Of a stretch of DNA of 64,000 nucleotides, positions 16,399 through 26,600 are shown piece after piece (the stretch's first letter is position 1; the number at the start of each line of letters is the position of its first letter). Source of the DNA: Eunapius fragilis. Lineage: Eukaryota > Porifera > Demospongiae > Spongillida > Spongillidae. Both the position numbers and the translations under genes were made by a program. Location of the stretch: the NCBI GenBank assembly GCA_963681505.1, contig OY811987.1, positions 1,013,066 through 1,077,065 on the forward strand, read 5' to 3'. Under the pieces are notes generated by a model, which saw only the letters and a list, made by a program, of their open reading frames with translations, did no database searches and had not been told where the DNA came from.

Positions 16399-18958
16399 CA
16401 TGTGTGTGTGTGCATGTGTGTGTGTGTGCATGTGTGTGTATGTGTTATGCATGTGTGTATGCGTTATTTGCATATATGTGTGTGCATTAGACGCATCAGC
16501 TGAAAGGAAAGAAGGGGTCGTACATGGCGTACAACTATGGCAAGGTCTATTCAGTCCCAGACAGCAAAGGGATCCCAAGATTTGAACTCAACTTTGTGTC
16601 CCAGACAAATAAGGTGTCTTTAATAGCCATCACCATGGAGGCTGACAGCATCAAGTTTGTTGATACAAGGTAAAGCGAGCTCTAAAAAGAAGGAAATATT
16701 GTGTCGGGTACGTATATGCACTCCTCTTTCCTAGGTCTTCAGGGCGCATTGTAGAGGCCCACCTCAACACCTTCCAGGCTCTATCCAGTGAGGGAGTCCT
16801 TGTAGCTGTTATCCAAAACACAGGGCATCTGACGGCAACGTATCACGTATGTTTTTTTTTCCAACGGATGCTCAGTTTAATGCATATGTCATTTGCCTTC
16901 AGGTTTCAGTTTCAGAATGTTCGGCTGGCATAGATATGATTACCTCTAAGGTGCAAACGCTCAACCCTTTTGAAATTGCAAACTGCACCTTTCAAGTTCA
17001 TTCGTTCTTTTCAGTTGGGCGGATCAACCACTGCATAGGTGACAAATTGATGTCACCCTAGTTATCCAAATTTTCACTTTCAATACTGTTCACAGTCGAG
17101 CTGTACGACAATGGAGCAAGGATGCTAGACAACCTGACTGTCCAGTTTCAAACTGAAGACACATGCTTCTGTTACGGTCACTGTGGGTGTGCAGTGAGTT
17201 ATCAACTTCACCATTGCTGCACATAACACTACTGCTCTGACCCCCACTGCCATGACTCCTCCTCCCACCCCTGCATGACACCTCTTCTGCCCCCTCCCCC
17301 CCCCCCCCCCCTTGCACGACACCTTTGACCCCTACTGCATCACCCCCACCCGTACAGTGTGGTTCCAACCGAACAGACTGCCCTCCTCCCCCTACTTATC
17401 TGAAATCGGCCAACTACAGTGGCGACATTTTCCGAGGCTTCTCAACGGGCTTCGATAAAGCCGGCAAGTGGTTCAAGGAAACCCTTGACTCGGGCACCCT
17501 GGGCACCTCGATCGTGGTGGCCATCATCGTCCTTCTGGTGATAGGCCTGGGCGCCCTCAAGGTGGTCCTGGTGGTGTACACGGGGAAGCTGAACCTGCCA
17601 GCCGTCCCCGGCTGCACCAGGTGCTGCTGCGGCATCGCCAGCGCCTGCGGGGAGTGTCTCAAGATCGGCCTCCGCAACCTGAGGCTGGATTTCATACTGT
17701 GCTGCACGCAGGTACTTCCCGGCGGTGGGAAAGGCGGGGCCACCGCCGCGGCGCAGGTGGCGGGACCAGGAAGTGGGTGGGTCCGCCCCGCCCACTGCAA
17801 TGGCGCGTGCGGCGGGGCAAGGTGGGCCAGGAAGGAGCACAGGAAGCTGCTCAGGAAGCACGAGAGGCGGAGTCTGGCTGATGCTCCTCCCACTGTGTGG
17901 TGGGAGTCACCCTACACCTGCACGTGTGCGGTCAGGTAAGGATTTATGGCCCACATCTGGCCACACCCCACTGCCAAAAAAAAAATTTATGTTTACAGGG
18001 AGTCGGTGTCTATGTGTGAGATATGTGGTGGGGTTTTCTTCTTCTTCTACTGCCCCCTCCTGCCCCTATGGTGGAGCCTTGGGTTCCTCCTTCAGCACAC
18101 CAAGAAGGCATGGAGGCGATACCGGAGAAGGAAGCAGTTTCAGGCACAGCAAGCAGAGAAGAGGGCTGGGGAGGAGAAGGCTTACCTTGCTCTTGACAAG
18201 TACGTGAAGGGGGGAGTGAAGGAGTTTGTGGACTTCAATGCGACCCTCAAGAGAGGAGCGAAAGAGAAGGCGGAAAGTGCAGCTGAAGGTATTGATAACC
18301 ACAGTGGGTTTGGAAGTGTTGCTGATGAGACGTTGTGCAGAATTGGCTTCAGAAGCTGTTGCAAGTGAAGGGGGTGACCCAGCTGCCATAACTGAGGTGG
18401 GTGCCCCAGAGAGCTATGCTTCTTCTGAAGAGTCAGAGCAGAGCAGGAGCGACAGCACGTCAGAGGATGATGGTGCAATAGACCTGAGCGAACTCCTGGA
18501 CGTCAGAGAGCTGGTGTACTTCAACTACAGTGGAATGACCCCCACCTCAGCACCAACTTCACTGAGGGTGAGTGTGCCCCACCGTCTAAGTATGTTTTCC
18601 CACCTGTCACATTTGTAATACCTGGAAAAAACAGTCTCCAGGAGAAAACTTTAGCATCAAAGGAAAGCTAATGGCATTGGGAGAAGGCAACTACACCTTT
18701 GAGCTGGGCAAGTACACCTCACAGGTAAGTCAAAATGGTGGTCTCTCTCAAACCATTATCCTTATCCTTATGAAACTGGTTGGAACGTTTGGTCCGTCCC
18801 CGCTACCTCAGATGGTACGCGTCGTCAAAGGGGTGCCCAAGTCACTCCGTTCACCTCACGAGATGATGGGAGCTCAGTTTGAGAAGCGCATGGACGAGGT
18901 CACAGTGATGAGGCTCATCACACTACACCCTCTGTACACATGCCTCAACGACACATAG
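14242..18958 (+). CDS. HAP2: HAP2/GCS1 gamete fusion protein
   Basis: Class II membrane fusogen that merges gamete plasma membranes. Exons: 14242-14601, 14664-14798, 14847-14962, 15737-15896, 15958-16241, 16307-16349, 16491-16669, 16735-16846, 16903-17038, 17096-17193, 17358-17935, 17999-18288, 18353-18567, 18635-18724, 18812-18958. All phases agree, giving 980 residues. A signal peptide (MIGLFLCLVCVAFSANG) starts the protein. The HAP2-GCS1 core spans about residues 166-220 (GFCCSC ... HCLKFSPLYHYVFGLYPPQ). Further ectodomain marks are SCLKNQPASLWAADK and the paired-cysteine block TCFCYGHCGCACG. A membrane segment lies at about 592-615. The roughly 365-residue region after it is long and contains many cysteines, a second hydrophobic stretch (about 740-765), a charged RRYRRRKQ segment and an acidic Ser/Glu run. 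The last four exons are less certain because the tail is not conserved. Confidence 0.92.
15406..15605. mobile_element. Mariner-like MITE in HAP2 intron 3
   Basis: A 200-bp foldback with about 65-bp inverted ends (TACAGTACCCGCTCG ... CGAGCGGGTACTGTA). The TIR starts CAGT and is flanked by TA, as in Tc1/mariner MITEs; class is inferred. Related ends occur at 24143-24157 and 48758-48772. It explains why this intron, 774 bp, is far longer than its neighbours. Confidence 0.85.
16350..16490 (+). repeat. (GT)n tract forming a HAP2 splice donor
   Basis: The exon ending GCAGACAAG at 16349 is followed at once by about 20 GT units, so any register of the tract could supply the donor GT. Confidence 0.85.
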
Positions 18959-19031
18959 ACTATACTACACCAATCCAAACACGCAAGTGGTGGTGTTCCT
19001 ATTCCACGCCACTTGTATTGTCCTCCTGACA

Positions 19032-20937
19032 TTAGCTGGTCTTCTTGAAAAATGTGCCATTAATATCCTAGAAAGCAAAGAAATATTAACTTTTGTGCCA
19101 TCTGATGCACCAGTACCTGTTTTCCTGCTTGCAATGCTTTGAGCCGCTTGTTGCCTATGGTTTTTCCTAGTCTGTCTCGTATGTAACAGCACCAAAAGGG
19201 TTAAACAGGCCCAAACATATCACTCCCCCCCCCCCCCCCCCCCCCCCACACAACACACCTTATGGCCAGGCCTGGGAGATACTGTGCTATGTAGGTGAAG
19301 AGGAGGACAGGGTTGTTGGAGATCCACACCTCTTCCAGATTGTTGGCCATTGCCACAGTGATAAGGTAGGCACACCTCTCACCCGACATGCGGCTCCCTG
19401 GCTTCTCTGGCTCCAGCTCTCCAATTGGAATTGGAGGCTAAATTTTATATGGAAATTGCACAGGATTATTTTACTTTGCAAGTCTTTATTGCCCAAAGTT
19501 CTCCCACTCCTATCACCCTCCCCACCATATCACCCTTCCCACCATATCACCCTCCCCACCATATCACCCTCCCTCACCCATATCACCCTCCCTCACCCAC
19601 ATCACCCTCTCCACCCATACATGTGACTTCATATCAGTTCACCCACAAACCACATGCACAAACACATAACCTTGCCAATTTCAGTTGTGAATATCGCGTC
19701 GTAAGATTTGGACTCCACAGGACCTGGGCAGACTGACAGGATGTTCACACCAGTATCAGCTATCTCCATCCTCAGTGTGTCGAAAAATCCCTGCACACCA
19801 ATGCATAACAAGTGAAGAGGGCAAGTAGCCATCCAGAGCTTACCTGTAGGGCATGCTTGCTGGCACTGTACGAGGCAGAGCCAGGGGACCCTGGAGTGAA
19901 GAAATATTGACTTGCAATCTCCCCTCATCCCCTTACACACCCCTCCCCCTTCCCCATTCTCAAAAATAGAAAAAAAGGCTCCTCCTCCCCATTCCATTCT
20001 GCCCACCTATCTTCCCTGCCACACTGCTGATGACAATGATGGCACCTCCCCCCTGCTTGATCATGTGTGGGAGCATTGCCTTGGTGAGGGAGAGTGTGCC
20101 CAGCGTGTTGAGTTCCAGCATTGCCTTGTCCACAGCAAGTTTGGTATCCACGGCAGCAGCCCTCTGGGAGCGACCGGCATTGTTCACCAGGTAGTCGACC
20201 TACATAACATGCAAGGGGGTGGTGGTGGTGGGCATGCAAAGGGGGTGGTGGTGGTGGGCATGGAATAGAAATGTCACTGTGCAGGAAGTGTGTGGACAGA
20301 GGGCATCACAAGTTCATGCACATGCACAGAACACCCACACACAAACACCCACACACCCACACATACACACACACCCACACACACACACACACACACACCT
20401 TTCCAAAGTGGGAAATGGCGTCTTCCACAGCAGCTTGATGAGAACCATACTCAAGAAGGTCCAGTGGAAGTATGATGTGTTTGTCATGGTCTGGGGGGGG
20501 GGTGAAAGTAGGCGTGGCAGGTGGGTGGAGCGCAGAGGCATCACTACAACAGTCCACATGCATACTATTATTATATGAACAGCTGCACACGATAGGTTTC
20601 AATGACCATGCACCGTTCAATACACTACTAGTACAAGTCATGTGTTCTAACCTCTGCACTTTTCACGCACCCTCTTCAGCTCTTCCTCCCTCCTCGCAGA
20701 CAGTATGAGCCTCGCTCCACACTCGGCCAGTGCGTACGCCAAGGACTCGCCAATTCCGCTGGAGGCTCCCGTAATCCACACTACCTTCCCACGCAACTCA
20801 TTTGCAGGCTTCTTTCCAAATCGAGTGCAGAACTGGAGGGTTAAATCTGCATCCGAGAAAGCAAGGCGAATCAACTGGACAACAAATGCAGCAAGTAAAA
20901 AAATGCCTATCCAACCACACACGTCTAAGGGAGTCAT
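19032..20937 (-). CDS. DHRS7: Short-chain dehydrogenase/reductase, DHRS7 type
   Basis: NAD(P)-dependent carbonyl/retinoid/steroid-type reductase anchored to the ER by its N-terminus. Exons in gene order: 20652-20937, 20399-20490, 20007-20199, 19844-19890, 19671-19790, 19259-19437, 19117-19171, 19032-19067. Phases join to 335 residues (human DHRS7 about 339). It starts with a hydrophobic anchor, then the cofactor motif TGASSGIGE, the ILPLDLLEYGSH segment, NNAGRSQR, the catalytic Ser block VISSVAGK and the catalytic YSASK. CPGPVES and MANNLEEVWIS follow, the latter typical of DHRS7. The 19117-19171 exon has a weak acceptor. One donor (20399) sits on an (AC)n tract. Confidence 0.92.
20340..20398 (-). 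repeat. CA/TG tract forming a DHRS7 splice donor
   Basis: On the minus strand the exon end TTTGGAAAG is followed directly by (GT)n. This matches the arrangement at the HAP2 exon 16307-16349. Confidence 0.85.
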
Positions 20938-20999
20938 TGCACATATATTATTATAATTATTAATATATTGTTACAAAAGTAATATTAAACTAATACGCG
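20938..20999. promoter_or_regulatory. Bidirectional promoter of DHRS7 and GST theta
   Basis: Divergent start codons are only 62 bp apart and the interval is very AT-rich. The 5' UTRs and promoters must therefore overlap each other or lie inside the genes. Inferred from spacing. Confidence 0.55.
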
Positions 21000-21860
21000 A
21001 TGTCTAAATTAAAGGTGTTTTTTGACTCGTTTTCTCAACCGTCTAGGGCGGTCCTTCTCTTCATAAAGGCAAACAGCATTCCATATGAGCCGCGAATGAT
21101 TAAGCTTGCCGATGGTAACCTGCTCGAGTGGTCGCCGAACTATAGCGTAACCCTCACCTGCCCCTTCTCCTCTCATCAGGCGAGCACAGAACAAATGAAG
21201 ACTTTCTTCGCGTTACTCCACAGAAGCAGGTTCCGGCAATAGACGACGATGGTTTCCATCTGTTCGAAAGGTGCGGTGTGCGTTATTCAGTTGTATGCGT
21301 TACTACATAATACACAGCTCGGCCATTATGAAGTACCTGGCCAACAAGCACAAGCTACCTGACCACTGGTATCCTAGCGACAGCAAGAGAAGGGCCAAAG
21401 TGGACGAGTACCTTTTCTGGCACGCATCAAATTTGCGCGCGGGAGCCGCCCAACAGTTTTTCAGTAAGGTAACAAACAGTTCAGCCATTTGAGTACTTCT
21501 CTGTTGACTACTGCGTGTGTGTGCACCTAGGTGCTCCTTCCTAAGCTAACCGGAAAGCCTCCAGACGCAAAGCGCATAGAAGAACTGGAGAAGATCCTTA
21601 ACAGAAGCCTTGAGCTTCTTGAAACTTACTTCTTGAAGGAGACTCCCTACATATCAGGTCCGGACATCTCCATTGCAGATCTGCAAGCCCTGTGCGAGAT
21701 ATCACAGTTCTGGATGGGGGGTGTGGACCTGTGTGCGGGCAGGCCCAGGCTTGCCGGCTGGATGAGCAGCTGCAGGGAGGTGCTGAAGCCGCACTTTGAT
21801 GACGTCCACAAGATGGTGTACTTGGCTAGGGACCGCGGTCTGTTCAAAGGAAAGCTATAG
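21000..21860 (+). CDS. Theta-class glutathione S-transferase, copy 1
   Basis: Conjugates glutathione to electrophiles. Exons 21000-21114, 21180-21270, 21318-21468, 21531-21860 give 228 residues, a little shorter than vertebrate GSTT1 (240). The thioredoxin-like N-terminus has DSFSQPSRAVLLF, whose Ser/Arg region corresponds to the theta glutathione site. QKQVPAIDDDGF supplies the cis-proline, and FERSSAIMKYLANKH is the SNAIL-like segment. The helical C-terminus has the N-capping-type block GPDISIADLQALCE. The intron positions are the same as in the second copy at 62031. Confidence 0.94.
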
Positions 21861-22793
21861 TGTCGGACCCTGCTGATGAGCATGTGAAGTGATCTGTGGT
21901 TCTGTTAGGACTCCAACCAACCAAATCATGGGGGCAGATATAATTAAAGACAAACATATGATCTTTATTCTCTTACCCAGGCCGACTTCACAACATAGTA
22001 ATTTTAGTTCATGACAGTCACCCACGGGTGCAATAGATATATGGCAAAGACTTCCTGCTTGGTCTCTTTTGACTATCGAGCAGTTTTTTTCTGGGTAGTA
22101 CAACTATAATGCGAATTGATAATAAGGTCTTCCCTTCCAATTTCAAAATCAGCTTCCATAACTGAATTGAAAGAAGTATTCCATATTGAATCAGTAAGTG
22201 TCTGTTGTCTCCGTCTTGTGTTGACTGTTACGTCTTTATACGTACGTTTGGGTCTGGGTATTGTATTCCCTCTACAACTGAACTCAGTCTTCCGCACCCT
22301 AGCGCTGCACAAGGTTTTTTTTGCAACCAGTTGAGTCCATATGCATGTACCCGTACAATCATGCAGGTTGTAAACGTCACCCATTACGTACTACCATATA
22401 TGGTTACTGCGGGTACTAGTACTAATACTTGTACTCGTCGTAATTTCATTGACCTGCTCTTAAGCTGTTACGTTGGCAGTTTGTCCAAGTAACTGACGTA
22501 CAACTACAGATGACATGTAGGGCGTGTACGCAACTATACAACTATAATATAGGCATTATACGGCTACTGCATGCATGCAATTACTGAAGTCAGTGTTTTC
22601 TAGTACCGATTGAGCATCAAAGAACGTGAGTAGCTTTAAGGGCTTGCTAGATTATTGTGTCATGTTATATCTGCTGTATGGTCAATGGTCTCCTAATGCT
22701 CTGCATGGTACTTCATACCATTCACTTCACAGCGTGGTACCATAGATAATAGAGTAGTGCTCTATTATCTGTGGTGTGGTACTACTGCTTGTA

Positions 22794-22926
22794 CAAGATT
22801 GGCTGATGTGCAAAAATGAAATACACCTACATGTATATTTAGCACTGACGTCTCACCATTATGATCAGTGTCTTACAGTTGTGCTATATATAGGTGTGTT
22901 TCATTTTTGCACATCAGTCAGTCTTG
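22794..22926. mobile_element. 133-bp foldback MITE
   Basis: Inverted arms of about 35 bp (caagattggctgatgtgcaa ... aaatga) enclose an unrelated centre. No ORF. The superfamily cannot be told from the ends. Confidence 0.8.
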
Positions 22927-22971
22927 TTTTTCCGGCCGTGCTTTTAACACTACCGATGCATGTCTTTTATG

Positions 22972-23018
22972 TCACCAACTTTCTCGTAGTATATATAGAG
23001 AATGTTTTTATTTACTTG
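22972..23018. mobile_element. Terminal fragment of the 45-kb foldback MITE family
   Basis: Contains ccaactttctcgtag and gagaatgtttttatttacttg, matching the right end of the element at 44948-45231. Confidence 0.7.
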
Positions 23019-23679
23019 TATATCTCCATTTTACGTTTAATTCCTCTTCATCACCCTTTGTCCACATACTCTGCAGTGCATGCGGCGCAGCCGTTGCTTG
23101 ATCCATGCATGTTCACGCATGACCACAACACGCGGGCATCGATTATTCATAAGACACATGCACTTGGTATTTTTTGAAGATGGAAAATTCGGCGACAGAA
23201 ATGGTTCATCAATTCTATTTTTGACATGCTTTGGCTTACGAAAAGACTAGTTTTACCTCCAACCTTTGTGCAGCCGGGAGGCCGCAATATCGGATATTGT
23301 ACCCCAAAATAAGTGGATCATTGGCGCTGGCATGAAGCCTTGAAGGTGATGTAAACACTGCTTGCGCATAAAGTCGCTGCGCAATTTAAAGAATGTGTGT
23401 TCATTATAAATAAAAGTGGTTGAAGCGTTGTGTTGTATTTTATACACAAGTATATATATAAAAAATATATATATATTGTAACAGCTGTTCTGAGGTGTTA
23501 TGAGCTTTAATTAAACATAAGTTAAGGTGTCTGTAATGAGGAGTCTCTTCACAATTATTAACTTAGACAGGTACCGTAATATTCTAATTATAAACCTAGT
23601 TTCCAGTCGCAAACAACCGTGTGCACATCATTTAGAAGGAACTGCTGCATGACTGTTAAAAAGGTGAACACTAAGAACA

Positions 23680-26600
23680 ATGGCGGGGAAAGTAAACCGG
23701 TTATTTTTGCTATTCCTGTTCACATTGAGAACTGCTATTGCAGGTAAGCAATAACAAATTACAGCAGTAAAGGATTCGAAGCGCAGTGCATGCGATATTT
23801 TAAATAGTCAGCCGTTTAAATTTCATCCAGCTGATGATGACCTTCTGCGATTAATAGATTCGTACCCAAACCATGGAATTCGCTTTGTCTATATAGGACA
23901 CGTGTAAAGCGCATATTGCATGCATGCATGGTGACCGTAATAATATGTTGATCAAGCAAGTCAGTTGTTTTTTTTTTTTTGAAAGAGCGGCGGCCATTCC
24001 GATCTGAATTCCAAATAATAATACTGAATAATATTTTTATGAAGCTGCTGTCGCTGGGTGAGAATTAGCGGCAACTGCCTTTATCCGATAATAATGTTGG
24101 TATACTCCTTTAGTGTTCGTTACTTATACGTTTCCGTATAAACGAGCGGGTACTGTATAGACCTGCGTGGCGAAACTAGCTTGTTTTGGCTTCTATCCGC
24201 ATGCAGATAATGCTCCTATATGTTGCATGTAACAAAAAGATAACATGCATGTTAGTTTTGGAGTTGGCCCAAAAAGTGACATGTTTACACAGTCAGCTAG
24301 TTGTTTCTTCTCTCTCAAGTTAACACCTGCCTATCTACCACCGTACCACAATCATTTGCTGCATGCATGTCGTCGGGAGATATATATACAATCATCGCTC
24401 TCGGATGCGTTTTGCAGCGAGAAGTTGACTTTGAGTCCGTGTAGACAATTGACATCTTTATTTATTTCCGTCCAAATGCTTTGCGTGTATGAATTAATGT
24501 ATATGTGTATGTGATGTGACTATGTGGCAAGGTGTAAAAGAATGACGCATGCTTTTTGAACAGGAGTCATTAGAAAAGCGTCTGTTCATTCGCGCACGTG
24601 CACCCTGTCACAGCAAAAAAAAAAAAAAAAAGACGCAAATCATATTTTGATTCCATGCACAAGTGATCGGTTTTTTCATATCTGTACCAAAATGATAACA
24701 GTTTTGATACAGATATTTAAAAAACAGATCACTTGTGTAATCAAAATATGATTTGCGTCTTTTTTTTTTTTGCTGTGTGCATTTAAAATATCCTGTCTGA
24801 AACATTAACGCTATACGCTACTTCCGGCTCGGAACAGTGGAATGTAACTATACAGACATTCATTGCATTTTTGGGGCCCGCGTACCACAATTGAATTGCT
24901 ATAATGCCAACGCGGCAGCGTTGCTGCAGGTTACAAAGTGTAACAGTTAATGTCTATAATGTACCGGGCATCCTCCCTGTCTACCGCGCGGTGTACAGAA
25001 AATAAATCTATTCACGTTCTACCTCCCTTTTACATTTAACAGTGCATGCTCTTTAAGAATTAGACCTGGCAATTTTGGGCCAAGCTCCGAAAGACCTGTA
25101 CAACGAGCATGCACCGTCAAATGATGTTGAACTGGCAGAACGTGAATTAATTTATCTTCTGTACACCGCGGAAGAAAAATGTACCCCCCCCCCCCCCCCG
25201 GGAGGACGCCCGGTACATTAGAAACCTCGAGTCACGTTCTATACGTATAACTTTCAAAATGGTCACGCCCTCTTTTCTTATTACTGGACAGATGACAGAC
25301 TTGGCTCTAGCTTTGCAATACATGTTCATGCACACAACACGTGCATGTGTACAAATGAAAAAACGAAGGGGGAGGGAAAATTGGTACGTCAATTTGTGCA
25401 CGAAACAGTGTGATAGACGATATATATTTGCGCACAATTAACCTGCCAAATTAGACTAACACTGGATCTTATCGTGCTTCGCGCGGTTAGTCTAATCTTT
25501 GTATGTGATGCGCGATATATAAAACAAGTTATGTTACGTTGCAAAGCCAGAAGCGGCGCTCAAGCGGTTAGAAAATCGAAATTACGGTGAGAAAATCAGA
25601 CCCTTGCAAACAGAGGGCCGGCGTAAGGCTAACCTGAATTCTCTTTTTTTATTATTTTATTATTATTTTTTATTTTTTGTAGAAAGTTACGTAATAGAAC
25701 GTCGATCGAGGTTTACACAACAGTTTGTTTAACACTTCGATACCACAGATAACAGATACAGTTTATAAGGTACCGTAATTAGCACATCCGTTTTTAGGAA
25801 AAATAACTACCGGCGGATAGTTTAATTTCGTAGATAAATTTATGAAGCTTGCATTCACACAGTTATAACTGCTGTTTGAATTTTTTCCTTCTACCCTACA
25901 GAGCAAGTGTCTTATAATGTCACAGTAACCACTGATCCTCCCAATGGCCCCTTCACTATTGGCTCAACTGTAGCTCTTTACTGCCACTCTAATCCTCCTC
26001 TCCCACCTGGAGTAACCTACACTTGGAGGGCAGCCTTGTATTCAAGTACATTATACTCAGATAGCCCTCAGGCTTCCAATGCTACTGTGACCATTGGCCT
26101 CAATCATCCCAGCATTGGACATTACTACTGTGTTGTGAACAGTGGGACATCCACACTTGGAGTTGGAAAGGCAGATATCCTCGTGCAAAGTTAGTTGAAT
26201 TTCTAAATTGATAATCCCTTCCTATGATACTTACCATTCCTTATATCCCACAGGTCTTATCACCTCAAGCCTCAATCCTACCATACTGTTTGTACCACCT
26301 CAAAGTATTGTGTTGAGTGTAAATGTCACAGAAATCGATGCCACCCAGTATTTGAGATCACTTACTTGGTATCATGAGGGCAATCCTATAACAGCAGGAG
26401 GTCGAGTCATGATAAGTTCAGACAGTACTACTCTGATCATCATGAATACTGTTGAATCTGATGCTGGTACTTATGAAGTTAAGCATATGGGTGTGGTCAC
26501 CAGCAATAGGGAAGAGAAGTGTGAAGCCAGGGTGTTGAGTTCACTGAGAGAGTACCCCATTTTGGCTGGACTGAAGTTTACAGTTACAACTCCCGCATAT

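Larger units (their letters stand above)
21861..23679. other. Intergenic stretch between GST and Ig receptor A
   Basis: No coding signal seen. It holds a small hairpin at about 22738-22775, a foldback MITE at 22794-22926, and a MITE end at 22972-23018. A segment at about 22095-22200 resembles the flanks of the insertion at 32152-34198. Confidence 0.6.
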
